A stretch of 64,000 nucleotides of DNA from Pithys albifrons albifrons (GCF_047495875.1 NC_092463.1:19643224-19707223); one strand, 5' to 3'. Counted from the first letter of the stretch, positions 10,211-25,879 are shown. Notes: a model not told the origin generated them from the sequence alone. Made by a program: numbers and translations.

Positions 10211-13200
10211 ACAAACCAAAACCAAAACAGAAAACCCCATCCTTGCTTGTGCACACAAATGCCGCATAGGTCAACACAAATTTTGCCATTAAATAGCCTT
10301 AAAAATAAGATTATATGTAGTAGTAATAAAAACAAAAATGAAATAGTGTAGAATATCTAATGGAAAACATATCCATCCAAATTTATCTTTTGGTTTGTCA
10401 TATCATCCTGTCCAATCTGAATGACTGTCTGCATGGATTAATCTTGTCAACCTATGCTACTAGTAGTTTCAGTTTCTGGCAGAACCAGGATGAGAGTTCT
10501 AGAAAATGGAAAACTGCCACTAGGGATGTCCTGCCTGTGGAGTCCTGAATTCTAATGTAGGAAACATCAAAACTTACAATTTCAACTAATTGCAGCTGTT
10601 AGAGCAAAAGGTAATGAGGAGACATAGCAAATTAAAAAGCAAAATCTTTTAATTGCCTGTGCACAAGCAGACAGGACTCCCTCATAGAACAAATGGGAAC
10701 AGTAAATGTACAGAACTCCAGGTTTTTAACTAATGTGAACTTCTGAGTTGTGCAGGACTTCTCAAGGCAGCCCAAAGTCATTGATAGCCCAAGCATCTGT
10801 TTATAAGGCAGTATCTCTGTTTTCATGTTAAAATTGCTGATTAATAAAAATGTACTCCAGATGGTGACCGTCATGATATTTTCACTCCAGCGGGCAAAAA
10901 GGAACAGATGATCACCTCAAGGACTCATATTAATTGGAGTATTGCACCTACCAGCAAAGGGCTATTGGTGTCTTTATTAACCTTCCCCCAAGGCCTAGAC
11001 TAATTTTTCACCAGTCTAATGCTGCAATGTTCAAAACTTAACAAATATGTCAAAAAGTGAGAATGATCTATTTAGTATGGCAGTGAATCAATTCCCTAGT
11101 CTTTCAGTCCCAAAGAACTGATCTCATACCTTAGGTGAAATGGTTTTGATGGATTCATCTAGGACTCCATAAACTCTACAATGTATCGGGTGATGATGTA
11201 AAATTGGATTGAGAAAGTTGGAAATGGCAGATGAAAAGAATCTCACATGAGCACCTATCCAGAACATTTCAACGAAGTATATTTACATTAGAATACATGA
11301 TTTCACTGAAGCCAAAACCTTGCATGGAGATTTGTCAGTTTTGATAACGTTTTCAGTAGGAAATGTGCCTAAAGTCGAATGTTTTCTGATCCTTAGTGAC
11401 CAGAGATAGAGAAAAAAGGATAGAAGAAGGATAAAAAATTGAATTTTTTACCTAAAAAGATACATTTGGACACAATTACATTTCATGAAAGCATTTGTAA
11501 AATAAGTGTTTGCATTCCATATTTTGAAGTCGTGAAAGTTGTTGTGGAATTATCTGCCCCTGGACAGCTGCACTTAACACAATGAAAGAAAAATAAAGAT
11601 ATTCTTTCTTTGCCTTCTTGACCCTTTTCCAGAGGGCTTACAGCTTTCCTTGACAAAACTGGACACAATGGTTTGAGAAAAACCAATAATACTAAACTAA
11701 TTTAAAATAATTCCCCTTTTGGAACACATATGTTCTGCACTGCACTTAGCATAATGCATTTTGTACTAAGAAAAAATGATGGCAACCTGCTGTTTCTTTC
11801 CAAGCAAATTGGTCCCTACCTATAAATTATTCTACACTGTGAAGCAAACATTTTGCTTTTATCTAGAGATATGTGGGCAGCCTGGCAAAACGTCTGTGGA
11901 GAATTTGAAAAAGCTGCTTTTACTGACCTAAGTGACTAAATACTGCTTCTGTGGAGACAACATCTTGACACATTTTAAACATGTTGCATGGAGCTACATC
12001 ATCAATGAGATTCTTCACTGTGTCACATTACCTTGTGGGGTATCATTCATTTAGGATCGTAGGCAAATGAGCGTGGGCTGCCATATTCTTATCTTCCATA
12101 TTTGTAGCATATGGCCCGGACAGAAAATATGACACTACCTGCCCCTCAACTTCTTAGACACCTTGATACAAATAAAATCAAAAGTGTCATCATATGTTCA
12201 TCCTTCTAACAAAGACAGATGGAGATCTCTCCTTCCTCTTTTAATATTAGTTAGCATGCTGCTCCCTCACAGCACTAAGAACTACTCCATAAACGCTGCT
12301 AAGGAGCTATAAAGAAAGATTAATAAAGTTGTTTGCACTCTTAACTGCTTCAGAGAACCTGTCATGTGTGGTGTAGTCACTTAAGGGGCCTGTGAACAAA
12401 AGATGTTCCCCAGCTGTAGAACAAATCTTGCTTATATGACACAGCCCCTGTAACAGGCAAACAGAAGGTTAACAAACAAAATTTTTTAATAATTGCCATC
12501 AGAGAGCCAGTCAACAGAAAAGGGGAAAGACATTAAAATGATGGATGAAGAATGTACAGCTAAGCCTTCAAAATCCCTCTTCAGCTAAATAGTTGAATTA
12601 TTTATCAACTGTACAATATCTCAGCACCAACACTGACTGACAAGAGTCTAGGGATCTGGATTTGGTTTATTTTCCCAGTGATCCAATTACAGTTTTCTGT
12701 ATGCACAGGTGGGAAAAGTGCAATAATCTCACTACTGCAGATATGACACACAGTACTTCATACAGGAAACAACTTGTGCTCGCACAGATCATCAGAACAA
12801 CAACAAAAAAAATCAGCAATATAGAACACTAAAGATATAGCTGCAACTATTTTACAGTAATATAAAATTATCTATCATTTGTAGGCATTCTTTCAGAATC
12901 CATGTTTTATCTGGACACCAGTAAAACCAGTGATTTTTCTTAAGACTACAGAGAGGAAAGAAACACCAGAGACAGAAGGACAGAACCATTTGCCAAGGAT
13001 ACAGACCATTTACAGATGTGTTTTTTCCTCATCTACTTTTTTTTGGTTCTGCCATTTATATTTTGGCAAATTTTCATTCAGCATTTGAGTAACTATTTGT
13101 GATAATAATTATTTTCAGTGAGAGGGTCATGTCTCCCCTTTTCAGTATTGATGGTCAAGCACGTATCCTAGGAATGTACACATCTGATTAAAAGGGCTGA

Positions 13201-14917
13201 TGAAAATATGATGAATCCTGGGATTAAAGAATTTTTTTGCAGCAATGGGGTTATGAATCCCCAGGTCTTGACTCTGACAGAGAGCAAACATTTTCACCCT
13301 TTGCTCTGGTTTGGTTCCTCTTTAGTGAAACGGTACTTTACTACCTTTCCACAAGAGTCATCCTGAGTTCCTATTTAACTTGAAAGTTCTTTGAGAAAAG
13401 AAGGCTGCATGGGACTGCACACAACTTAACACCGGGCAGCTTCAGTTTTAGGTACAAGTAGAAATAAGAACAAGCTAGAAATAGTAAATAGACATTTCTA
13501 ACCCAATGATTCTCAGCTGTGGAATTAAAACCACAAGAAGCTCATGAGAAATCTTAAGGGATCACAAAATAATACATGAAAGTGGTGCTAGCCAGCACGA
13601 GCACTGTTCTTGCAGGATGAAGGAGTACCGATTATATGTTTAAACACTGGCTGAAACAGTTTACATCAACTACTAGCTGCCTTCAATTTCTGGCAGCAGC
13701 TCAATTCCCTAGGGAAGAAGAGACAGAGCAGAAAAAGAAATGCAGTTGTGATTTAAGTCACTTCTCAGTCTTCCTTCTGCTATGTTCTCTCCATGAAGGA
13801 GCAGATGCTGACAACACAGAGGGTGCTCAAAGACAAAGCAGAGCCAAATGGACATCATTTTCAGAAGCTGGAAATATGCTGCTCCAGCCAATTTTTTTTC
13901 TGCCCCATGGTGGTGACTGCAGGACAGAATATTCCGTGTGAATAGTTTCAAGATATACAGAATCGTTAAGTCTTCTTGCCATGAACAGAGGAAAGAGGAT
14001 ACAGTAATGTCAATAGGTGTAATTTTCTCCACAATATACTGAGTACATAGGGAAGAAAGACCCTGCCATCCCTGCGTGTTTATGAAGAAACAGTTCAGAG
14101 CAGAATAAATCCCTGGTGTACTGTCCTGAAGTTTCTGTCATTAACTTTTCTCAATAACTGCTCTAAAACATTTTTAAATAGCTCACCTAAGCTTATTTCA
14201 CTTAAGAAGTTTAAAACCTTCATGTTGGATGAATCCTGACAAAGATGGAAGAGAGCACATAAAGCAATCTGCTTTGTTTTTCCAATTCTCCCCTTCAGTT
14301 TTGAGGTCTGTGTGTGGTTGCATCAGTGAGACCATAGTCCTTTACCATTAATACTTCTCAGTAGGTGATCTTTAGCCATGTGCAGACAGCCAACAAGAGA
14401 CTCATGCATCACTTAAACTCTCTTAATAGCTTTTAAGTGGGTCCTAAGAGGTGCAGAAGCCTGGAGCTGGCCTTCAGCCCAATAGCAAATTCCATCTGGC
14501 ATGTGTCAAACCATTTCAGGCAATGGAGTCCTTATCAATACATGTCCTTGTGCTACTTTTCAGCACAGTTGTTACTGTGGAATCACAACAGTATTCTTAT
14601 CAGCATTTTGTGCTTATACAAAACTAGACATCTCAAATGAGTTCAGGAAGGCAGAAAGGCAGCGCACAACAAAATCTGAGAGAGGGCCAGATGGGGAAAT
14701 ACATTAAAAAGGGAGATATTTTTAAGCTATTCCAGAGGCAGCAAAACATGCCTGCTCAAAAATGCAATGATTGTTTTCTTTTGTTTGCAGGGAGCTGTAT
14801 CTATTCAGGTCACTGCATGAATCAAATAAGAAGACACTCTTATGTTTTCCATATAGACCTCTGGGTACTTTAAATGAACCTCATATAAAGACCTGCTAAG
14901 GGATTTGGGAGTTTGAT

Positions 14918-14954
14918 GACTAAAAACTGAGGACTTTGGACTAAAAACTGAGGT
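14918..14954. repeat. Short tandem duplication, 21-bp period
   Basis: The 15-mer GACTAAAAACTGAGG occurs exactly at 14918-14932 and again at 14939-14953. Confidence 0.85.
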
Positions 14955-16619
14955 AGGTCCCTAATACAAATACCTTGTAAGCATGGGAAATCTTAGATCT
15001 TAATGTATGCCTGCACCAAAATTTTAGATACTAAAGGCACAGTTCTTATGCTTCTGCTAATAAGACAAATAGTTGTAACCCACTGATGTAGGGTGTAAAG
15101 ACAGTGTTAGCTTTACATACAAGCCACAATATTTTCAGCAATTTTACCTCTGCTCATCTGTTTTGACTTCTACATAGTCCTTTGCATAGGAGGCTATAAA
15201 CTAAGGGAACTAGAAAGCAAATCAGCCATGGAAATATTCCTACTGTATACATGTGTAACAGCAGTCATAGGCTTGCACCTTCCTGTTTCATTTCATACTA
15301 GATATGCACATTCAGATGTAGAAGATCCCTGTGAAACAGACAGGGAAATATATCAAAATCCTCTGCTTTATGGACAGATGAACAGCAGGAGAGCCTCTAA
15401 GCACCCTGGAAAAAGGATTTTGTGAACTTGAGTAACTGCAGATGTTGTTTTGATTACACCAAGGAAATTTCTTATAGTGCAGATTCCCTTTTACTCCACC
15501 TCTGTCTTTGGGCTACTGCATCTGTGTTGTGTTATACAGAATACAGATTAGACAACAAAGTGGCACTGAGAATTAGAATAAATATGAAGGGGGAAAATTG
15601 TCTGAGCCTTTACCCACCATCAGCACCACCCCACTCCCATATGCCTTCAGTTTGAATTTGGGAAGAATTTATCAGACATTTCACTTCAAATCTGTCTAGG
15701 CATCTCTGATCCACTATAGTAAATAGCTGACCTTAATTCAAAAGTGATGTGAAGTAGTAAAGGACAAAAATATAACAGTTGTGTTATTCCAGTGGATAAG
15801 ACTTACTGAAACATATGAGGCGAAGTGACCTCAGACCACAGTAGTCAAGTTTGTTTATAACAAAGTATTCCTTTAGAAATTCTTTCCTTGCTATTTCAAT
15901 CAAAATAAACTGCATTTCTTAAAACCATACATCCCAGAGATGCTGCCACATGCTCCATCCAAACACATGCTCAAACTAACCCACCTTGGCAGCACCTGTC
16001 TTCAAGGTTTTTGAATCTCTTGGGAGATATTGCCCTCTGATTCAGTGAAGCAGAAAATCCTCTTATATTCAAGAGGAAAAAAGAATTCTATTTCCATATT
16101 CACTGAAAATATTTCAAGCATTAATCTTCTTTGCCAAAAAGAATATGTTCACATTTTCTGTGTAGGCCTTACATGAAGGAGGAAGGTTTGCCAAAGGAAA
16201 AGTGTTCATTATTATTACAAATAACCAACTACTTTAAAGCACAGATAAGGACTGACTAAGCATTGAATGTATAAATATATTCACCGTGGCTGTTCTGGTC
16301 ACTCTCTGAGTTCAATTCCCACAAATAATTGAGCTACACTGTAACAAAAGAAAATCTAAGGTGATTTGCATCGGTATCTGTGGCAAATTAATAGCAAATA
16401 CAAATCCCAGTCTTCACCTGGGAAGCTCCTGACTCCCACTGCCCAACAAGAAGCATTGAAGTAGGAAAATTCCTGCAAGAAAATGGTATTTTTAATACCA
16501 AGAGACACTGAGAGTCATTAAAACTAGAAAGATACCTCTTTAAAACAGATAAAAAGTATTCCTTTGCACAGCAGACAGTAAAGTGAAAACTTCTGTGGAA
16601 AGGATTCCCCAATTTATTG

Positions 16620-16810
16620 ATCTTTAAGCAGGTTCCCTTCAAGAGAAGGAAAAGGGATGCACCCTCTGTCTAGTTCCACCATTTCTGCTGGATGCATACA
16701 GTGGGAAACTGGATGGCAAAAGCACCTCCAACAATTTCTTGTCTCTGCTGGGGAGAAAACACTGAGCTAGATGGACTATTGGCCTGTGCCACCTGAGAAT
16801 TTCTTAAACT
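16620..16810 (+). mobile_element. Ancient CR1-type LINE remnant (3' end)
   Basis: The stretch ending GAGCTAGATGGACTATTGGCC (from ~16766) resembles the characteristic 3'-terminal region of amniote CR1-like LINEs (CTAGATGG-type motif followed by TTGG-CTG). It is heavily diverged and the left limit is approximate. Confidence 0.45.
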
Positions 16811-19739
16811 TTAGTCAGTCACATCTTACAGTCAGAACTCAGGACTAAGCACAAGAACAGAAATGCAACATGCATGGATCTGTCCATTACATTTGCAGAG
16901 TATTTGAGTCAGAAATTAGATATGGTGCCACTCTATAATGTAGGTGATAGCTTAAAAGTCATTGACACAGCTCAAATTCTGCATTTTGAAACTATGGATA
17001 GTTGCTACTGACCATAAAAATACTATTAAACCTAAACTGACCAAATATTGGCAAATAATTGTTATTTATGCCTGAGATTTCCAGATGCAACAAAAAGAAA
17101 AAGGGAGACTTCTCTATTCTGCTTCTGAGGCCATGAGTTTTTAAGGTGAGTACAAAAATAAAATAGTGAAATGATTGTGCAAAAATGTGCTCCCAGGGCT
17201 TCAGTAAGTTCTAGTTCCCTAAATAGCAATGTTCTGCTTTAGCTTTAGAGGATTGGAAACTTTATACAGTGAAGTAGTGACCGCAGAATGAACTGAAACA
17301 TATCATCATGTTTTGGGCTTTTTCCTTCAATGACCTCTGAACCTTTCCTGTAGAGAAAAACCCAAGCCACAATGTCTGTATATAGAATTGCATTGCCTTG
17401 AAACTCAAACTGTTTTGAAGCTAGTGTTTCAGTTAGAACACACCTGAAATTTTTATTTATCTAATTTTTGAATAAACCTTTTTTTTCATTTACATTTGTA
17501 TTCTTTTTATGATATAGATGGAATCTTTCTTCTCAGTCTCCTGCACAAACCTTGGTGAAAGAGGTCATTAGACCAGCTTCTATATAAAGTCTCTATAAAG
17601 TCTGTGAACTTTCTAGGTTATGTCGTTTTCTTTTTGACTGCTGGAAGATTGTCAAACAGAGTCCTTTGAAGGAGGACTTGCTCACTAGCTCACTTCACCT
17701 CCTTTGAGATAAGATACTTAGAAAGATCCTCATCTTCCACTAACCTATAGAATCTGTAACTGTGCTTGTGCTTCAATGTAAGAATGGTTTAGCAAAAACG
17801 TCTTCCTTTCTAAATTAGACACTTATAACAAATAAAATTTCAGAATAAATATGGTGGTAAAAAGAGACAAAACACAGGATAACCACATCTTTTCTTCTTC
17901 TAATTCTGCACTCAATTTCATTCCACCAGCACCCATAATACCTCAGTACCCAAGCTTATTAATCCTTCTCCCCGTCTGGTGAATGAACACTTTAAAAACT
18001 TCACTCTTCTCTGCCATTGCTAACTGAAGTAATAAAAATCACAATTTTAAAAGTCTATTTTCTAAGCAATCACTATTTTTTCTGCTGTTTGAATGCCCTA
18101 AAGCTAAATAAAATAAAATCCAGAGACAGTGTTTTGACAGCTTTGGTATTGGCAGTTAGTAAATGCTTGGTAACAGAAAGCAAGGTTTATTTTCTTCTTC
18201 TCTTAAACAACAACAACAAAAAAGCAGTTCCAAATTTGTGATCACAGAAAAGAAATTCCTTTCCATGTTGTATTTGCAGCCTTTCATTGAGAGAGTCAGC
18301 TCAGCTTTTCCATCAGCTACTGTAGGACATAGTCAACATAATCTTATTGTGATCACAGCCATGAAAATTCAAACATTGCTTTATTCCTAAAGCATAATTA
18401 TATCCCAGGATCTGTTGGGCACAGTCATACTTGTCCTTATACATATCATTATTCACTTTCTGATCGTCCTTTCTAATCTAGACTGGGACAGTAGTGTCCA
18501 GCCATCAGTCATTAGAATTGGTGATGAGTATGGTGAAAAATGAGGTGGTAACTCAAGGCTATTCTTTAAGAGAAATAGAGTCTGAAGTGGTGTGAAGAGA
18601 AGGCAATATATGTGTGATAGTTTCCCTTTCCTGACACCAAATCTTTGATTAATTTCTGAGATAGGAGAAGTCAGGCATATATCTAAAAGCGGAGCTTGGA
18701 GAGACAAGTGTCACTTCACTGATAGGAAAAAAACCTCACTCTTTAGTCTCTCTTCTTGGTGGATACTGATTTTTCTGTGCTAAGTCCTTTGAATGAAAAC
18801 TACCTTACAGTTAGAAACCAGGATGGAAAATGAGACGATTCTCCTAATATATGGCAAGCAAAACACCCCTGCACCCTGATTAGCTCTAAGTGGTGTGTTT
18901 ATTGATGAAGCAATTAATTTTTCTAAGAAATGATGTGGTGGCCTGAACATTTATTAGCATTCACATTTTCAAGCCTTATTCACATACCTATAAGGACAAA
19001 GTCTTGCATCTCAGACAAGACAAACTTAAGTAATTCTGGATCCACAGGTTCCAAGAGAAGGAGCCATAAAAGAAATGCCAAGTATCTTAAGATTCCAGTC
19101 AAATAAGGTTTCAAGTCAAAACCTATAATTAGGCATAATACCAGTGGATGTGTTCCTTAAACTTAGTGTGAGCATTAAGTAAATATGACTGATTAATTTA
19201 ATTATCCTATCTGGCTTTCCCCTTGAATATTTATGACACATCTATCTCTCCTGAACATAATAGAAGGCAAAATGAAGCCAAGTACCTAAAAACATCATTC
19301 TCCATCAAGGTATGTGGGTAGACTGTCCCAGATATCTCATCAAAAAGGTAATGAAAATAAACGAGATAAAGTATTCTCTTCTGCTTGTGTTCAATAGGCA
19401 AAGAAACCAGGTTTGTAGCAGTGCCCCAGGCTTCACTGAGCCAGTGTCATGGTAGAAACAGATGACATTTTCCTTTTCTACCATTTTTTTTAAAACTTGT
19501 AAGGTTTTGGATTTCCATCCTTAAAATAAGGAATCAAAAGTTCAGACCTCATATGGTCATGTACTGACTTGTGAAGGTACTGTTTGATAATACCAGATAC
19601 AGTTAATTATATTTGCCCTAATGCTCATTTACTCATGTCAGTTTGGGGTTTGAGAGCTCTGTCCCGGAACAGCAGCACTGACCATGTTGCTGACCAGATG
19701 GCTGTCAGCAGGAGTTGAGCTAATTCCCTGGTTCGTTTG

Positions 19740-19825
19740 TATGTTATGGGAACATGGGCCAGGGACTGACCTCCTAGGTAATGGAGTCCAGCCCCCTGCT
19801 ATCGCAGGCAACCCTGTCACTGAAA
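19740..19825 (-). mobile_element. Ancient CR1-type LINE remnant
   Basis: A GAGTCCAGCCCCCTGCTATCG stretch (from ~19786) aligns with the left part of the CR1 fragment at 32341 (GTGAATCCAACTCACTGC...). Both end in a GTCA-containing block. Identification rests on this internal similarity and resemblance to reverse-complement CR1 3' regions; the limits are approximate. Confidence 0.45.
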
Positions 19826-22800
19826 GGTAATACCTTGGCTAGGAGCTGATGTATGGCTTGCTATTCCTGCTACAAAATCCTTTCGTGGCCCTCCCCATTT
19901 TCTCCTGGGAGGTAAGGTCTTGTGCTTCAGCTGCTTTTGTTCCCAGGGTTAGCTAATGTTTCCTTGCAAAGTCATGACATGACAAGCATCATTAGCCTTC
20001 TCCTGGAATTTCAAAAGCACTTCTATTTTTCAGTTTGGATTGAGATATTGAGACACAGGGGCTCTGTGTTTTGGGTTTAGCTGTAGACTGCATACAGCTT
20101 TGTGGTAGAATATAGGCACTGCAGAAAAGCTTTAGTCTCAGAGGAAACTGCTCTGGCACAGCCAATATCAAAACCAGCTCAGAGTTTTCCAAGAAATGCA
20201 AAATATGGGATCCCAGCACATGGGATATAAAAGAGTAAGGCCAAGGGCTTTAGGATCACACATAACTGTACTAGTTCAGGGATATTCTGATCTTCCCTCA
20301 GGATGCCTTCTTGCCCTCTTGAAGCTGACCAAAATGAGCACAACTCAAAGTGTGTCTTAAATCTTTCTTGGTTGTTGGGATTGGTGTTGTGAACTCTACA
20401 AAATACAATGCTAGATCTTCACAGTTAAATGAAGTTACTTAAGGCTTGCAAAGTGAGACGGAAGCACAAGTAAAATTAAAAGTTACAAGTTCCTGTCTCC
20501 CAGTCTACATTCAATCAATGAAACCACATGTCCTCTCTGCTTAGACATACAGCTTTGAAGACATGGCCCTTAATGGCCTGAGGTTTGATTGTTCCAGCTT
20601 TGTTATTCTGGTTTGGTTTTCTCCCTAGAGCCTTTACTACCAACCTCAATGCAAAGAGAGGGAGGATGACTGGTGTCACAGTGGGGAACTCGATTTAATG
20701 AAAGCACTTGCAGAAATTCTTTTGTTTCTTGAAAGAATGTAAATGGACAGTATGATTTACAAGGTTACAGGGAAACAAGTACACAACTTCCCCTGATGCT
20801 GTGGTTAAGACAGATTGGAAACTATTGCACTTTGTGACAGAACAGCACGAACACACGCTGCAGAAAGCCACAGCAACTATTCAAATCCATCTTTGTTTTA
20901 AGTACCAACTATTAAAGTAACCATGCTGGTTTTACCTTGTTCTTTTTGACAGTGGGTAACAAAAGGCCTTTGAAATGCTCAAAAGTTGCAAGTCTGCCTT
21001 TTCTGAACTGCAGAGGAAATCTGTCCTCTTGGGTTTTGAATGACAATGCAGAGCAAAAACCAGGAGAAGTTGCACATACTATGTCAAATACATCCAGAAG
21101 AAAGCAAAAGAAATATAACCTAGTATATTGAGACACACATGAATTGAAGTGCCTATATTTTACAGCATCTGGGTTTTTACGCCACCTGAATGAGGCATAA
21201 TAGAATACATGGCAGTTATTTTACTACAGGAGCAAAAAAATAAACCTCATGTTGCTAATGCCACCAGATAACCACAATTTCTTGATTCAACAATATCAAG
21301 CAGACAACTTTGTGCCAAACTTAAATAATATTTATGCCTTTCAGAACTTCTTGAAATTCCTTTAACTATTCACTGGATTGAATGAGTCAGTCCTCAAACT
21401 GAAAAAAAAAAAAGAAATTGCAATAGTGAACTGAAAACATCACCCCTTATTCTGTTCTGGAGTGCTTTTGACTAAAATATTACTATCTTCTAAAATATAT
21501 TATTTATTTGGAATTGCACAAAAAATATCCTGCAAATTACAGCAATGAGATGTCTTATTACTGAAAGTGTCATTAATTGTAGTTGGTCACATTAGTCAAG
21601 TGGAGAGCTTTCAGTTTCATATTCAGTCCTCAGAATTCCTAGGATTGATCTTCTGGTGGAAATGTTCATAGATAGGTAAGACAAACTGAACAAAACATCT
21701 CACAATTCACTCTTCAAAGCCTTCTCAAAACTGATGTAGATCTGCCCCAAATGACAAGGAAAAAAGATTGTAGCAAATGCATCTCTCCCATTTTCAGGAT
21801 TTTCTGCCTCCAGGGCCAAATTCTCCATCAATGAAAATGAGCCATTTATTGTGTTTGTCTGCCTGAGAAGCAGTATTTTGACATTTCAGACTAAAGTCTA
21901 ACTAAGAAATTACTTTTTTTTTTTCAGATGCATTTCTAAATGTATCTAAGATATGTGGAGAAATATTTATATCTTAGAACTGATGCCACACTGATAATGA
22001 AGTTTGAGAATGTGAATCTTCCTCTCTAAGAAAACAAACTAAAACCTCCCATCCACTGTAACTTTCTTTCTGGCATCATATGCTAATAAGTCAGAATAAT
22101 ATCTACTCCTGTAAGCTTTCTCAACAAAATTACTTACTAGTATTGTTAGTAGAGCATAAAAAAGACTTTACAGTGAGTGATAGCTTTTTTATTGCTCAAT
22201 TTTGAATATTCAAGTTCTATAATGCTCTATTTCTCATATTTTGTAGTTTTGAGGTACAGATAGGTTTGTCTGCACTAGGCTGCAAGACTATGTGCTTTAT
22301 TTCAAGAGAAGCCAGAAATTATTAAAATTGGTAGAATATATACTATAATAAAAGTACAATTTTGAGAAACTAGTACAAAATCATAGTTATGGATTCCTTT
22401 CCCATGCATTCTACTGGTTTTGAAGTCAATGGAAATTTTCCCATTAGTTTCAGTTGGCCCTTTGTTTTATCTTCAGAAGCATTTTTAAAATTTTCCCATT
22501 TCCAAGTTCCCATGATTTGACTTTGGGTGTGTCCTTGAAAGAGTTTTTATGCCCGTGAATAGAGAGAGTTACTGAAGTCAATGAGCCTGGAGGGCTGGAC
22601 CAAACATCTTCACTTATAGCGCTGTATTCTGTTAGCTGCATGGAATGCCAATCACTTTACTTGATATCTCCATCCCCCTTTATCATTCAAGATACTCAGC
22701 TCTGCAGCTTACTGCTAACAATGGCAGCTCAGTAGAAAAACACAGTTAATACTTTGTGGAATGGCAAGGACATAAAACTGAAAGGGAGTAGTTTCAGTAC

Positions 22801-25800
22801 ATTAGGGAAAAAAGTAAAGAAGCAATTTTTTCCAAGTTTCTTGGGACTGTTCTGAATGACATTTAGTGTAATAGGCTTGAGAGAAATATTTTGAAGAAAG
22901 TAGCTGAAACTTTGTTTTACATAAATTCAGTTGATTCAGGCAAGCAATTATTGCTCTGTCAAGGGATTTTTTAAAGACCTGAATAACAAACAAGATAATG
23001 GGCTCTATCAGTTTCATGGGATATTCAAGTGTCTAATTCACTTTCTGAAATGAAAATTTATCCTAAAGTTTCATCTGGTGCTGCAGTGCACCATCATGCA
23101 CTGTGTAAAATCTAGCAGCCATGGTCTGATTTAATTTGATGCAGAGATAAAAACACCACTGCACGTTGCATCAGTTTCGCTAATGAATGTCAGCCAGAAC
23201 TTTAACTCATTCCAGGCTATTTTTTTACTTGTATCCTCACATTGTTCTAAAAACATCAATGCCTACTCTAACACGTCTATCTTAAGGAAGATCTCATTGC
23301 CACCAGTGCAATGCTAAGGAAAAACCCTAGTGGAACCATGTACTGGATGTTTTTTCTCTATTCTGTAACAATGGCCTAAGTTCACATACACATGTCTGTA
23401 CTACCATTTTTTCTTTCCCTTTTTCTGTACTGCACACTTGTTCCACATTCTTTTTCCCTCACCTCTGCACTCCCCAAGGTGAAGTACAATCCCTTCCAGG
23501 AGGTTCCTGTGGATTTCAGCAAGTTTGGACTGGCTTCCGACTGATGTTCTCTCCCTCATGTGACTTAAATGAATTAAATGGCATTCAGATTTTTGAAAGA
23601 ACAGTACTTGGTTGGGAAATAAATACTTTGATTCTTGATTGTTCAAACAGAATTTCTAAGGGTTTTTTTCTCCCTCTTACTTACAAAAATAATTAGGTCT
23701 CAGCAACTCCAAGATCCTCTTAGATTTGTGAGCTGAACTTTTTGTCTCCTTTCATGTGCTAATACTTTTCCAAAGCAGCATCAATGAAAACAGCATAGGA
23801 AATAAATAATTTTTTCTTGAAAGAGGTTCTCTCTGCTAAAAATATAGATTTAAGAATGTCCAGGCTGTACAGATAGGAGATAACAAGAGCATTTAACACT
23901 TAACAGTAAATGTACTTCAGAGCTAAATGACTTTTCATCTCTCAATTACAGTAGAAACATTAAGTAATGAAGCTCCAGTCCAACAGAAAAACAGCAAATA
24001 CATAATCAACAAAATGCCTAGGTTTGGACAGGTTAACTATCAAAGAAGGAGTACTGGGTAGCCAGCATGGAGGCACCACATAACCAAATATAATTACTTG
24101 TAGTAAGTTGAACGAAGACCTGAATAAAATTACTATTAAACATTGGTTAAGTGATTTTTTATTAGGAAAAGATTGCAGACAGTGAGTTTAGGAATCAGGA
24201 ATTAAAAAGCTGTCACAGACTCAAAAATTATGGAAAAAGCAGCACAGCATTAAACATCTGTCATGGCTACAATCAAAAGTAGACTTTCCCGCACAATCAT
24301 AATTAGGATGAATGCAAAAATCTGGAAAACAGAGAAAATAAACTGTACTTCAATAAAGTGTCTAACCAGAATAGACAAATTCTACATAAAAACCAATAAA
24401 AACTTGGTTTGAGTCCTGATTGCCTAGAATGTTACTACCTACAGGAGTTCGAAAAGATTAAATTCTTGATTGTGTTATATTTGCTTCAAGGCCTTTGATG
24501 GTCACATATTGTATATATTTTTCTGCCTGTTTAGTTGAAAAATTCAGCGTTTGAAACATTTTCTATTATTGGCTGCTTGAAAACACTTGTGAAGGGGAGA
24601 AGGAGTGGATGCACCTTGCCCTCTTTTTCTTGGTGCTGTTCTGTGCTCCTTGCAGCAGCATGGTCTCTCAAGTGCATGCTTGACACAGATGAAAAAATGG
24701 TTTCACAGTTAAATCTATTGTCAAGTTTGGATTTAAAAACAAATGTTTTCTTACCTACACTATTTTTTGGAAGAGGACATAATTTGCGGTTCTTTCTAGT
24801 ATGGGTAGAGTTCTACTTCCTATGCACACATGGCAGGTCAGATGGAGAGTTTCCTTTAATAAATTCACCAGTGAGATGTTGCTCTTATTTCTGAATCACA
24901 TATTACTCTTATTGCCAGAATTGCTTTGACTTTTCATCTTAAACTGGGCTTTAAAACATATTCTCTGGCCTGATCTCTGCTCTACGGTAATGCTTGACCT
25001 ATTGCTTTAAGGTAGCTACAGCACTTGCAAAATTTAGAGGCACTTGATATTGCCTTAAACCCTTCTGGTTGGTAGCAGGCTCCATACAACTATTTGCCAT
25101 GTGAGAGAAATTGTAAGCAGATGCCAAGTGATTGCCAAGTGGTTGGCTCTGGCCCATCAGACCCCCAGGATAACACATTTTTTGGAGGCCAGGCTAGTGA
25201 TGGAATTGTCAAGCGGGAATAAGTAGTGTTACTTAGTAACTACTTTGTTCTGCTGGAGCAAAACTGGATTGATTGCAGGACAACTTCAAACCAGTTCTCT
25301 ACAGGGTAAACAATATATGCGTAAAAAAATAATTGAAGCATTTTGTGTTTTGCATATGAAGAACTACTCAAAGCACGCTATATAGATGTCTATAAATTAA
25401 TCCTGGTAACAACGCACTGTTTCCCCACAGAGATTTCTTTTTCCCCACTTTTTTTTTCACATAACAGGTGACAGGACAAGTTATGAGAGTACCCAGGCTT
25501 TGGCTCATGAATCCCCTAGAAGGGACAGTGCACTACTTCTTACTGTTTCTTCCTAGCCCATGAATCTTGTTGAGTGAGATTCACTCTCAGTTCTTGGCCA
25601 CTGAGGCAATTTAGAAGTTCCATTGTTAGAAGCATGCAGGAGTTTCTATCTCATTTGCTTCACTGACTGTATCAGCAGATCAAGAAGAGGACATATGTCA
25701 GAGTTTATAGGGAGGGCTCAAGCGTGTCCCTGGTCTCAGTGATGGAGCGTTCGGCTCACCTGCCTCCTCTTGGACTAATGGGGAGGAAATGATGTACATA

Positions 25801-25879
25801 TGTGCAAGCTCAGGCCTTCATCCCCACCCCAACTATTATAGCCTGTCAAAAATGGAGAATGTTGTCAGAACATTACCAG

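Noticed and set aside
9836..10351. Overlapping open frames with polyglycine or polyproline
   Set aside because: They are produced by the C15 and A10 homopolymers, with no gene-like composition elsewhere.
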